DNA from: Gammaproteobacteria bacterium
Lineage (GTDB): Bacteria > Pseudomonadota > Gammaproteobacteria > Steroidobacterales > GCA-2729495
Direction of reading: 5' to 3'
Assembly: GCA_030583605.1 (NCBI GenBank)
Contig: CP129466.1
Location: 1,309,001-1,373,000 of the forward strand
DNA: 64,000 nt
This document shows positions 8,520-16,884 of this stretch, piece by piece (the stretch's first letter is position 1; the number at the start of each line of letters is the position of its first letter). The notes below the pieces were generated by a model. It had not been told where the DNA came from. It worked only from the letters and a program-made list of their open reading frames with translations, and searched no databases. The translations under genes were made by a program, and so were the position numbers.

Positions 8520-9719
8520 CTAGCGGCCGGACAGCCGCCTCGAGTAGGCGATCTCGAAACGCAGCGCAACGACCACCGCGTCGTCGAGCGCTGGGTCCAT
8601 GCCTGGATTGATCACGTACTGGATATCCGGCTGCAGCGTCAGCCAGTCGGTGATGGGCGCCCGGTAGGTGAGTTCCAGTGTGGTCTCGTGGCTGTCGGTC
8701 GGCAGGGACTCGAGCGCGCGCCCGTCCTCGAAGTCGTCGCCGGCCAGGCCGATGGCGACCGCGAGGCCGACCTGATCGTGCGGCCGCGCGCGGGTGACAC
8801 CGGTGAGGTTGGCACCGAAACCGATGTAGCCGGAGACGGGGTTGTAGCGTTCCTCGGCCGCGCCGACCCGCAGGAAGGCACCGAGCTCGGTGTTCTCACC
8901 GCGCCATGCGGTGCGGTCGGCAATGGCGTACCAGCCCTCATTGCCATCGTCCTGCGGACCGCCCGGTGCGGCGAGCGGCTCGAAATCCGCCGTGTAGGTC
9001 CACGCGCCGACGGCCAGTTTCCGCCAGTCGTTGCCCGACCAGCCCACCTCGGCGATGACGAGCGCGCCGTCGTCGCTGGACAGGTTGATCGCCGTGCTGC
9101 CCGAGTCGTCGAGGTCGCCAGGCACGCCATCTAGGACCGCGAACTGCGCGTAGCCGCCCGCGCCCCAGGCCGAGCGCAGGCGCAGGGCGAGGGAGGTCAC
9201 CGGAAAGATGGAAGGGCCATTCAGGCCCGTCTGGCCCAGATCCGTGCCGACGCCATGGGCCGAGTTCAGGAAGAGGCTGCCGGTTTCGATGGAGTCGAAT
9301 TCGGAGTTGAGGTCGTAGAGCCCCAGGCGGGCGGAGAAGGTCTCGTCCTGCCGGGCCCAGTCGAGCCAGGCCTCGTAAACCAGCAAGGAGCGGGGAGCGT
9401 CGATGTTGCTGATGATGTGACTGTCGCCTACGTACTCGCCGCTGAACTCATTGGCATTGTTGTACAGGCCGTAGAGCAGGCCCGAGAGGCCGGCAATGCC
9501 GAAAATGCTGCCGCGATCGGCCGCGATGATCAGGTCCAGGTTGTCGAGGTAGGTGCCGCCGGTTTGCACGCCGCCAGACAGGTTGCTGATAGGTTCGCCA
9601 GTATAGACGCCGTCGAAGGTGATGCCAGGCGTGGCCGTCTCAGCCGGCAGCGCGGGCGAATAGGCAAGGAATACCAGGCAGGCGAGCTGAGCCGCGCAGG
9701 CAGATAAAGAACGGGACAA
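8520..9719 (-). CDS. Carbohydrate-selective porin, OprB family
   Basis: Outer-membrane beta-barrel for diffusion of sugars or related solutes. 399 residues with a signal peptide (CAAQLACLVFLAYSPALPAE) and the OprB beginning, including GGVQTGGTYLDNLDL, then alternating amphipathic strands such as YEAWLDWARQDETFSARLGLYDLNSEFD and a C-terminal strand ending near RFEIAYSRRL. The start is a TTG with GAGGAG eight bases upstream, the best initiation site available. No sugar transporter adjoins it; the inverted-repeat element begins 12 bp beyond the stop. Confidence 0.85.
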   Translation of the reverse strand: MSRSLSACAAQLACLVFLAYSPALPAETATPGITFDGVYTGEPISNLSGGVQTGGTYLDNLDLIIAADRGSIFGIAGLSGLLYGLYNNANEFSGEYVGDSHIISNIDAPRSLLVYEAWLDWARQDETFSARLGLYDLNSEFDSIETGSLFLNSAHGVGTDLGQTGLNGPSIFPVTSLALRLRSAWGAGGYAQFAVLDGVPGDLDDSGSTAINLSSDDGALVIAEVGWSGNDWRKLAVGAWTYTADFEPLAAPGGPQDDGNEGWYAIADRTAWRGENTELGAFLRVGAAEERYNPVSGYIGFGANLTGVTRARPHDQVGLAVAIGLAGDDFEDGRALESLPTDSHETTLELTYRAPITDWLTLQPDIQYVINPGMDPALDDAVVVALRFEIAYSRRLSGR

Positions 9720-9857
9720 GCGCTGGCTCCTCGGAAAGAGCGCCGCAATCTACCAATCTCCGGCAGAACTACGCAACAGTTGCCTGTTGTTTCGACCATG
9801 CGGCGCCTCGCGGCGCGGCAATGCGAACAGCCATTTACGTATTGCGCCAACGGCACC

Positions 9858-10958
9858 TCAGAACCGGATGCGCACGAAACCGGGGTGAAACTGGGCGGGA
9901 TCGAGCGCAATCACGGCCATGCCGCCCGCGTCGGGCATTGCCAGGAAGAGCGGTTCGATCTGCGAGCTGAAGGCGAACGGATCGGCGGGCGGCGGCCCGG
10001 CCCCGTTGCGGGAGTGCACGCGCGACAGCACGACGAACTCACCCTGTTCCGGTAATGGCAGTGCCTCGATCGCCGCACTGACCATCCCGAGGTCGATCAG
10101 CAGGTGCTTGAGCTGTCCGCGACCCGCGGTGATCTGCATGAAAAGCGACTCGCCGGGCCGGCGCAGGACGTGTTCGCGCACCGACTGGTTGTTCAGCACG
10201 TTGCGCATGATGCCGTTGATGTGCTCTGCGCTCCGTACGCGAAACGACAGCGCGGTGACCGGCGGTGTGGCGATGCGCACGAGGTAGAGTTGTGTCAGCG
10301 CCAGGGCTCGCAGGCCGAAGGCAAGCCCCAGTGCCACCACGCAAATGCCGACCCAGGCCATGAACGCCTTGCCGCGCGACGGCGGCGCAAATCGCGCCGA
10401 TGGTTGGCGCCGACCGAACGGATTGAACATCGGGACGCTGGCAAGGTAGGCATCCGCCGGCGCGCCGTAGCGGGCCCTGATCGCTTCTTCCTCGTGTCGC
10501 GCGAGCACGTAGTACAGGCCAAGCATCATGAGGTAGGTGATCAGGATGAAGAATCGCGGCCACAGCAGTAGCAGGCCCGCGCCGGCGATGACCAGGCACA
10601 GATACTGTGGATGGCGCACGCGGCCGTACAAGCCGCCGCTGACCAGCCGCTTCTTCACGAACTTGCCGTAGTACAACTGGATTGCGCAGGCGAGAAATCC
10701 GAGCAGCCCGATCAGGGTGAGCGCGGCGCCGACCAGGCTGAGAGCGCGGAAGAACGGCCAGCGCGTGTGCGCGAGATGCGGCAGGAAGAACTGCGGCAGC
10801 CAGGCGGTCAGAGCGTTCTGTTCGAGGCCGTGGAAGAGTGGGGTGTAGACGCTGTAGAAGTACGCCGCAAACGGCGTGACCATGATGATCATCTCGAGCG
10901 CGCTCGCGGCATAGATCAGGATCGGCGCGGCCCAGGCGATGCGGCGTGTCGAATTCAT
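9858..10958 (-). CDS. Isoprenylcysteine carboxyl methyltransferase-like membrane protein with C-terminal extension
   Basis: 366 residues. The N-terminal 190 or so contain membrane helices and the ICMT/phospholipid N-methyltransferase signature: GLYGRVRHPQYLCLVIAGAG followed by ARHEEEAIRARYG, which binds S-adenosylmethionine in this fold. Another helix (FMAWVGICVVALGLAFGLRAL) leads into a C-terminal region of about 140 residues that I do not recognise. Third gene of a minus-strand run after a CFA-like methyltransferase and a geranylgeranyl-reductase-like flavoprotein, 23 bp downstream of the latter. Probably modifies a lipid or prenylated molecule; the substrate is unknown. Confidence 0.75.
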   Translation of the reverse strand: MNSTRRIAWAAPILIYAASALEMIIMVTPFAAYFYSVYTPLFHGLEQNALTAWLPQFFLPHLAHTRWPFFRALSLVGAALTLIGLLGFLACAIQLYYGKFVKKRLVSGGLYGRVRHPQYLCLVIAGAGLLLLWPRFFILITYLMMLGLYYVLARHEEEAIRARYGAPADAYLASVPMFNPFGRRQPSARFAPPSRGKAFMAWVGICVVALGLAFGLRALALTQLYLVRIATPPVTALSFRVRSAEHINGIMRNVLNNQSVREHVLRRPGESLFMQITAGRGQLKHLLIDLGMVSAAIEALPLPEQGEFVVLSRVHSRNGAGPPPADPFAFSSQIEPLFLAMPDAGGMAVIALDPAQFHPGFVRIRF

Positions 10959-10981
10959 TCAGCGTCTCCCACGACCTTCAG

Positions 10982-11959
10982 TCACGGCGCCCCGCGCGTG
11001 AATCCCCACGCGAGGAGCCGGCTCGCGAGTCCGCCGCCGAGGCTCGAGCCGGTCAGTCCGTCGAGTTCATAGGGGCTGCCATGCAGGATCGCCTCGGCGG
11101 CCCGCAGGCCGCTGCGTACCGCCGGGCCGATGCCCTCGCACAGGTCGCGGGTGGCGAGGCCCGCGGCGTCGCCGGTGATGAAGGCGTTGCCGATGCGGCC
11201 CGTGCCGCCTGGCGCGTGCAGGTAATAGCTGTAACCGGATGCGCGCCAGTCGCCGCCGCGCACGAGTCCTTGCTCGAGCATCGTCGTGAAGCGCGACCAG
11301 TGTGCCTGGATGTCGTCGGCGCTGCCCTTGAGTCGTTGCGCCATGCCGCCGATGCCGACATTGAGGAAGCCGTTGGCTTTCGGCACGTACCAGGCGTAAC
11401 CGGGCAGGCCACGCTCGAAGAACCAGAGGTGGCAGTCACCGTCATGCCAGTCGTAGGGGAATTCATGCTCCAGGGTCGCTGCCTGGAGTTCGCGTGCACG
11501 CGTATGGTGCCCGCGAAACAGCTGGCGGTACACCGGGCAGCGTGTGCCGCCAGCGCCGATGAGATACCGGCAACGGAAGCTCTCGTCGATGATCCAGTCC
11601 TCGCCGTCGCGACGGATCTCGCGCACGCGGTGGCGCAGCAGCGGCGCGCCGGACCGCTCCAGCAGCCAGGCGTCGAACTCATAGCGGCGGATCGAATGCT
11701 GGGTGCACCGGACGCGGAACTGCAGGCCGCGGAAATGCACCCTCAGGTGCTCGAACGTCATGAACCGGTGCGGGTAATCGGCGGGGTCGAACCGCAGATC
11801 GCGCAGTACCTCCGGCGTGATCCAGCCGGCACAGAGCTTGAGACGGGGAAACGCTTCCTGGTCGAGCACGACCACATCGGCGCCGTCGCGGCACAGGCGC
11901 CACGCGGCGGTGGAACCCGCCGGACCGCCACCCACGACCAGCACGTCGCAACTGCGCAC
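10982..11959 (-). CDS. Geranylgeranyl reductase family FAD-dependent oxidoreductase
   Basis: Flavoprotein of the GGR/ChlP family, whose members hydrogenate isolated double bonds of prenyl or lipid chains. 325 residues with VLVVGGGPAGSTAAWRL at the N terminus, CAGWITPEVL, the middle FAD loop LIGAGGTRCPVYR, an archetypal GGR segment EHEFPYDWHDGDCHLWFFERG, GYAWYVPKANGFLNVGIGG, and the second FAD site FITGDAAGLATRDLCEGIGPAVRSG. GTG start 10 bp after the stop of the CFA-like gene, so the two are co-translated. Likely reduces a lipid double bond, perhaps the product of the neighbouring methyltransferase. Confidence 0.82.
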   Translation of the reverse strand: MRSCDVLVVGGGPAGSTAAWRLCRDGADVVVLDQEAFPRLKLCAGWITPEVLRDLRFDPADYPHRFMTFEHLRVHFRGLQFRVRCTQHSIRRYEFDAWLLERSGAPLLRHRVREIRRDGEDWIIDESFRCRYLIGAGGTRCPVYRQLFRGHHTRARELQAATLEHEFPYDWHDGDCHLWFFERGLPGYAWYVPKANGFLNVGIGGMAQRLKGSADDIQAHWSRFTTMLEQGLVRGGDWRASGYSYYLHAPGGTGRIGNAFITGDAAGLATRDLCEGIGPAVRSGLRAAEAILHGSPYELDGLTGSSLGGGLASRLLAWGFTRGAP

Positions 11960-11969
11960 CGGGCCGGTC

Positions 11970-13265
11970 TCAGTCGCGGTAGATCTCAGCGCGCGTCAAG
12001 GGAACGGCATTGCTCTCGCCGGGCGCGAACAGGATCTGGAAGAGCTGCAGCGATCCGGTGGTGAATGCTGCGGTGGAGCCGGCCAGGTACAGGCGCCACA
12101 TGCGCACGAAGCGCTCGTCGAACATGGCCTCGACCTCATCGCGTGCATTCTCAAACTGCGCCAGCCAGTCGCGCAGCGTCCGGGCGTAGTGCAGGCGCAG
12201 GTTCTCCACATCCAGCACGGACAGGTTCCAGGGTTCGAAGATCTCCATCATCTCGCGCAACGACGGCGGATAGGCACCGGGGAAGATGCGTCGCGTCGCC
12301 CATGCGTCGAACGGCTTGGGCTGGTTGCGACCGATCGAGTGGATGAGCCCGCGGCCCCGGCCGCCGAGCACATCGCGCGCGATGCGCCCGAGACCACGGT
12401 AATGATCCGGGCCGACGTGTTCGAGCATGCCCACCGAGACGAACGCGTCGTAGTGCCCGCGAATGTTGCGATAGTCGTCTTCGATGTATTGCACCTGCCT
12501 GTCCATCCCGGCCGCGCGGGCCCGTTCGCGTGCCCATGCGATCTGCTCGCGCGAGATGTTGAACGCTCGCACGCGCACCCCGTACTTGCGCGCCATGTGC
12601 AGGGCAAGCGTGCCCCAGCCGCAGCCGGCTTCCACCACGGACTCGCCAGGCGCCAGGCGCAGCTTGCGGCAGACGAGATCCATCTTTGCGACCTGGGCCT
12701 GGTCGAGGGTCGTTTCCGGCGAGGGGTAATAGGCGCAGGTATAGGCCATCGTCGGTCCCAGCCACAACGCGTAGAAGTCGTTGCCGAGGTCGTAATGGTG
12801 GTGGACATTCTCCTGTGAGCGACGCGGCGTGTTATTGCTCGACCCGTGGACCCGCCGGAGACGGTTGCGCAGCGAATACAGGCTTTGCGGTGCTTTGAGC
12901 GCACTGCGGGTCATCGTCACCAGGAAGTCGATCAGATCGCCCTGAAACCCGATCCGTCCTTCGCTGTAGCCTTCTGCGAAGTTGAAGTTGGGGTACCACA
13001 GCAGGCGCAGGAGCGTGGCGCGGTCGGCCAGCCGCAGCGTCGCAACGGCCGGAGTGTCTTCACCGCCGATCCGTTCGCCATTCCAGAGTTCGAACGCGAC
13101 GGGTGGATGGCCCACGGCAGCCAGCAAGCGACGCAGCAGCACGGCGTCGATCGACCTCGTCGCTGGTTTCGCACGCAGTGCGGAATGGCTGCGGCCATCG
13201 TCGGTCGCGCTGCCGCCGGCGACCGACTCGTTGCAGGCCGGGTCGGCGTGTTCTGACATCGTCAT
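11970..13265 (-). CDS. Cyclopropane-fatty-acyl-phospholipid synthase family methyltransferase
   Basis: S-adenosylmethionine-dependent enzyme that adds a methylene or methyl to double bonds of phospholipid acyl chains. 431 residues. Landmarks: HHHYDLGNDFYALWLG, MAYTCAYYPSPETTLDQAQ, the SAM loop VVEAGCGWGTLALHMA, VQYIEDDYR, SVGMLEHVGPDHY, and HSIGRNQPKPFDAWATRRIFPGAY (split here only by reading). The start has GGAGGAC six bases upstream. It heads a three-gene operon with a GGR-type reductase and an ICMT-like protein. That pairing raises the possibility of methyl-branched rather than cyclopropane products. Confidence 0.88.
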   Translation of the reverse strand: MTMSEHADPACNESVAGGSATDDGRSHSALRAKPATRSIDAVLLRRLLAAVGHPPVAFELWNGERIGGEDTPAVATLRLADRATLLRLLWYPNFNFAEGYSEGRIGFQGDLIDFLVTMTRSALKAPQSLYSLRNRLRRVHGSSNNTPRRSQENVHHHYDLGNDFYALWLGPTMAYTCAYYPSPETTLDQAQVAKMDLVCRKLRLAPGESVVEAGCGWGTLALHMARKYGVRVRAFNISREQIAWARERARAAGMDRQVQYIEDDYRNIRGHYDAFVSVGMLEHVGPDHYRGLGRIARDVLGGRGRGLIHSIGRNQPKPFDAWATRRIFPGAYPPSLREMMEIFEPWNLSVLDVENLRLHYARTLRDWLAQFENARDEVEAMFDERFVRMWRLYLAGSTAAFTTGSLQLFQILFAPGESNAVPLTRAEIYRD

Positions 13266-13750
13266 GGGACGTCCTCCGCAATGGCTATGGCGTCGGCCAC
13301 GGTGCTCCGGGGATTCTACGGCGGATGGCTGCAGGCGAAACGCGCTTCAGGAGTGCGGCTTTTTGCGGCGCAGGAAGCGTGCGGCCGTGGGTCAGGGCCG
13401 GCCCGGCTGCCTCGAGCCTGCGCCATGGTGATGCCCGGTCCGGCGCGGGGGCGCGCTGCCGTGATTCAGCACGGCTTCCCACTGGTGTGATGCGAGGCCC
13501 GGACAATGCCGGGGTGACAGCTTTCTCGCCAGGGACGAAGATCGTCTGGCGCATGACGCAGCGTTCGGTGCGGGTGGTGGCCTCCCGCCGTGCCTCGGTC
13601 GTGAACGCCCGGCGATCACGGCGGCAGCGGCCCGCCTGAGAGGACATGCGCGCGCTCGTCCGCAGGCACCTTGGCCGGCGCTTTGTGTCATTCTGTATCG
13701 GGCGCGGCACCGCGGTGGAGAACGCGCCGCAAGCGGAGAAGGGCGAACAG
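13266..13750. other. Intergenic region between divergent CFA-like and MscS genes
   Basis: About 485 bases between divergently read genes. It must hold both promoters, but I cannot name convincing -35/-10 pairs. Several open frames cross it in GC-rich sequence; none has a recognisable motif or a good ribosome site, so I call no gene here. Confidence 0.5.
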
Positions 13751-14839
13751 GTGAACAACGGCTGGCTCAACACGCTGCTCGAATGGGTCGGCCGCGTCGG
13801 CCCCAATCTGTACCTGCAGGCCTTCGTCATCGTCGTCGGGTTCCTGTTGCTCGCGAAGCTGATCGAGTGGTTGGGCGGTGCGACGCTCGACCGGCTGCTC
13901 GCGCGCTGGCGCGGGACGAGCGGCGGGCAGGTCGCGCACGTCATTCACCGTGCGGTGTTCCGCACCGTGGCACTGGTTGGACTGCTGGTGGCGATGCAGG
14001 TTCTCGAGCTGCCGCCGCGGCTGGCGACGGTGACGTCGTCGGTCGTGCAAAGCCTGCTGATCCTGATCTGGATCAGCGCCGGCGTCGGCGGCGGGCGGCT
14101 GATCATCGAGGGTCTCAGCCGTGGCGCGAACCCGCCGCCCTGGGCGCAACCGACCACGGCGTCGCTGCTCAACAACACGCTGCGGGTCGTGCTGGCCCTG
14201 GCGGCCATGTACGCCATTCTGCTGGCCTGGAACGTGAACGTCACCGGCCTGGTGGCGTCAGCGGGCATCATCGGCCTTGCTCTGTCCTTCGCCGCCCAGG
14301 ACACGCTCGGCAACCTCTTCGCTGGCGTGGCCATCCTCGTCGACCAGCCGTACCGCATCGGTGACTACATCGTGCTCGACTCCGGGGAGCGCGGCAAAGT
14401 GACGCGTATTGGCCTGCGCAGCACACGTCTGCAGACGCGTGATGACGAGGAGATCAGCATTCCGAACGGCATCATGGGCCGGGCGAAGATCATCAACGAG
14501 TCGGGTGGTCCGAACCTCCAGTATCGACTGCGTGTGCCGGTCAGCGTCGTCCGCGGCTCCGATGTCGACCAGGTGATCGCGCTGCTCCTCCAGGTGTGCA
14601 TCGATCATCCCAGCGTCTGCAACGACCCGGAGCCGCGTGTCAGGCTGCGGGGCTTCGGTGATTCGAGCCTGAATTTCGAGTTGCTGGTGTGGATCGCCCA
14701 GCCGGAGCTGCGCGGCCTGGCCTTGCACGAACTGAACTGCCAGATCTACAAGGTGTTCGCGCGCGAGAACATCGTCATGCCGTTCCCGCAGCGCGATGTC
14801 CATATTCGTGCGCCGTCGCCGCCTGTTTCCGCGTCCTGA
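13751..14839 (+). CDS. Small-conductance mechanosensitive channel, MscS family
   Basis: Inner-membrane tension-gated channel that releases solutes on osmotic downshift. About 362 residues with membrane helices at NLYLQAFVIVVGFLLLAKLI, AVFRTVALVGLLVAMQVL, SLLILIWISAGVGGG and the pore-lining helix VTGLVASAGIIGLALSFAAQDTLGN, followed by the beta domain signature GDYIVLDSGERGKVTRIGLRSTRL and IPNGIM. I chose the GTG with GGAGAAGGG eight bases upstream; GTG at 13715 or a start near 13646 would add an unconserved N terminus. Monocistronic by spacing. Confidence 0.88.
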   Translation: MNNGWLNTLLEWVGRVGPNLYLQAFVIVVGFLLLAKLIEWLGGATLDRLLARWRGTSGGQVAHVIHRAVFRTVALVGLLVAMQVLELPPRLATVTSSVVQSLLILIWISAGVGGGRLIIEGLSRGANPPPWAQPTTASLLNNTLRVVLALAAMYAILLAWNVNVTGLVASAGIIGLALSFAAQDTLGNLFAGVAILVDQPYRIGDYIVLDSGERGKVTRIGLRSTRLQTRDDEEISIPNGIMGRAKIINESGGPNLQYRLRVPVSVVRGSDVDQVIALLLQVCIDHPSVCNDPEPRVRLRGFGDSSLNFELLVWIAQPELRGLALHELNCQIYKVFARENIVMPFPQRDVHIRAPSPPVSAS

Positions 14840-15004
14840 GGCGACGATGTGCCGGGCGCGCGGCCTGATACCATGGGACTGCAGGCAGCAGAAAGCCGCG
14901 GTACCGCCCGCGGTCCGGCTGCCGGCAGCGACGCCCGATGCGCGCCGAACGAGACACGTGCAGCCGGGCCGTAACGAATTTCACATGCGAGGCAGGTCAG
15001 GCTG

Positions 15005-15388
15005 ATGGCAAGCATCATCGTTCACCAGGTCGGCTTCAGGAAGTCGGCGGCACTCGATCGGCATGTCACCGAAAAGCTGGGATTGGTTCTTCGCCGCGAG
15101 CAGGCCGATGGCCGCGCGTGGTCCGTGGATGTGTACATCCGCATTGCCAACCGCGCGCCGGACGGACGTGCGATGGTGTACGAAACCCGCGTGGCCGTGA
15201 AACTTCCGGCGCGCCAGCGCCCGCTGGCCTCGGCCGGCAAGGGGCGTACCGCACGCGCCTCCTTTGCGGATGCGCTGGTCAGGATCGAGAAGCGCCTGCG
15301 ACGTGGCGCGCGTATGAGCCAGAGCGGCCGTCGTTCGGAAGGGCACTCGCACCGCACCGTGCGTGCGGCCAAGCGGCAGCAGACCTGA
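15005..15388 (+). CDS. HPF/RaiA-like ribosome-associated protein
   Basis: 127-residue protein resembling the hibernation-promoting/YfiA fold (beta-alpha-beta-beta-beta-alpha): IIVHQVGFRKSAALDRHVTEKL, then strands WSVDVYIRIANR and AMVYETRVAVKLP, then the helix ASFADALVRIEKRLRR. It has a basic, Arg/Ser-rich tail of about 25 residues. It probably binds the 30S subunit under stress, but the similarity is in pattern rather than exact motif. ATG preceded by AGGCAGGTCAGG. Flanking gaps of 165 and 266 bases suggest a single-gene unit. Confidence 0.65.
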   Translation: MASIIVHQVGFRKSAALDRHVTEKLGLVLRREQADGRAWSVDVYIRIANRAPDGRAMVYETRVAVKLPARQRPLASAGKGRTARASFADALVRIEKRLRRGARMSQSGRRSEGHSHRTVRAAKRQQT

Positions 15389-15654
15389 GCGCGCCGGGAA
15401 GCGACTTGCCGGCCAGGGCCGGCTGCCAGGCAGTCTGCACCATGCGGCAGTGAAACCTGCGCTGGGCAGGCGCACCCGGCGTGCACTCACAGCGTCCCCG
15501 AGCGGGAATCAGAACGCCTGACGTTGCCGTGACCCGGCGATGTCCCTCGCCGGCCGACGGTGAGGCGAACTGCCGCGGTGGTTTCCGATGCGCCGCCGGC
15601 TGATAATCAGTTGCAAGAAGCCATGCAGCGACAGGACTACGGAGGGAGACCCAG

Positions 15655-16239
15655 ATGCGCCTGTATACCTTCACCGTCACGCCGAACAACCGCAAGGTCG
15701 AGGCCTTCGTCAAACACTTCGACCTCGACGTCGAAATCCACCACGTCAGTTTCAAGGACAAGGAAACCCACAGCCCCGAGTACCTCGCCATCAACCCGAT
15801 GGGCAAGGTGCCGGCGCTGGTGGACGGGGATTTCAAGCTGTGGGAGTCGAACGCGATCCTGACCTACCTGGCTACCAGGTTTCCGCAGACCAAGGCGCTG
15901 CCGACCGATGCGCGTGGCCGCGCCGACGTCGACCGCTGGCTGCACTGGCAGAGCTGCCACCTGATGCCTGCGATGGGTGCGCTCAAGGCCGCCGACGAGA
16001 AGGACCTGAGCGCGGTGGCCCCGATGCTCGCGATCCTCGAGCAGCAGCTGAAAGGGCGCGAATACATCCTGGGCAGCCTCACGGTCGCCGACTTTGCATT
16101 GTCCGCCTACCTGATGACCAAGCTCGGCCGCCAGCTCGACTATTCCGCGTGCCCGAACGTCGCCGCCTGGGTCAGCCGCATGGGCAACCTCAAGGGTTTC
16201 GTCGCGACACAGGTGAAGATGCCGCCGTCAGCCGCCTGA
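15655..16239 (+). CDS. Glutathione S-transferase family protein
   Basis: 194-residue cytosolic GST. The N-terminal thioredoxin-like domain (about 1-75) shows VTPNNRKVEAFVKHFDLDVEI, the cis-proline site GKVPALVDGD and the glutathione-contacting LWESNAILTYLA; the C-terminal helical domain carries YILGSLTVADFALSAYL, the usual N-capping box region. GGAGGGAGA lies just upstream of the ATG. It probably conjugates or isomerises an electrophile; the substrate is not predictable. Confidence 0.88.
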   Translation: MRLYTFTVTPNNRKVEAFVKHFDLDVEIHHVSFKDKETHSPEYLAINPMGKVPALVDGDFKLWESNAILTYLATRFPQTKALPTDARGRADVDRWLHWQSCHLMPAMGALKAADEKDLSAVAPMLAILEQQLKGREYILGSLTVADFALSAYLMTKLGRQLDYSACPNVAAWVSRMGNLKGFVATQVKMPPSAA

Positions 16240-16320
16240 GCCCGGCGGCCGGCAAGTCGGTGCAGCGCCACCGGGGTGCCGGGCAGCCGTTCGTTCGGCG
16301 TGCCCTGCTAGACTGGCCGC

Positions 16321-16884
16321 ATGCGATTGCAACTTCATCCCGGCCGGGAATGCCGGGTGGCGCTGGCGTTCGACGGACGGGCGAGGCGGGATGCGGACGG
16401 GTCGTTGCGTATCGTCATTCGGCTGGAGGGGGATGTCATGCAGCTGCAGCTGCCGGCGCGCGCAGAAGCCGCACGCAAGGACGGCCTGTGGCAACACACC
16501 TGCTTCGAGGCGTTCGTTGCCGGGGGCGATGCGGCGTCCTATTGCGAGTTCAATTTTTCCCCCTCGGGTGAGTGGGCGGCCTATGGCTTCAGCGGCTATC
16601 GCGCCGGGATGCGGCCGCTCGCGGCCGATGCCGTGGCTGGCGCCCGCTGGGAGCGTGGCGCAGGCTTCCTGCAACTCGACCTGGACCTGCGTCCCGGCGC
16701 GTACATCGACCGGGCCGCGGTTCTGCCCTGGCGTGTCGGCCTGGCGGCGGTGATCGAGGAGCGCACCGGCGTGCTGTCGTATTGGGCGCTCCACCACCCC
16801 GTGGCGGCGCCGGACTTTCATCATCCGCAGGGCTTCACCGTCGAGCTGCCGCCGGTCGCTGCAGGGCGCGCCACACGCCGATGA
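16321..16884 (+). CDS. DOMON-like domain-containing protein
   Basis: 187 residues, beta-rich, resembling the DOMON-like family (carbohydrate-binding-type sandwich) of gammaproteobacteria. Visible family phrases are DGLWQHTCFEAFV, YCEFNFSPSGEWAAYGF and a C-terminal SYWALHHP. There is no signal peptide, so it is presumably cytoplasmic. Its stop overlaps the ATG of the NamZ-type gene by four bases (ATGA). Function in this coupling is unknown; the pairing suggests a role linked to cell-wall sugar recycling. Confidence 0.72.
   Translation: MRLQLHPGRECRVALAFDGRARRDADGSLRIVIRLEGDVMQLQLPARAEAARKDGLWQHTCFEAFVAGGDAASYCEFNFSPSGEWAAYGFSGYRAGMRPLAADAVAGARWERGAGFLQLDLDLRPGAYIDRAAVLPWRVGLAAVIEERTGVLSYWALHHPVAAPDFHHPQGFTVELPPVAAGRATRR

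Noticed and set aside
13281..13490. 69-codon plus-strand frame between CFA-like and MscS genes
   Set aside because: No ribosome site or family pattern; it lies in an ordinary divergent promoter region.
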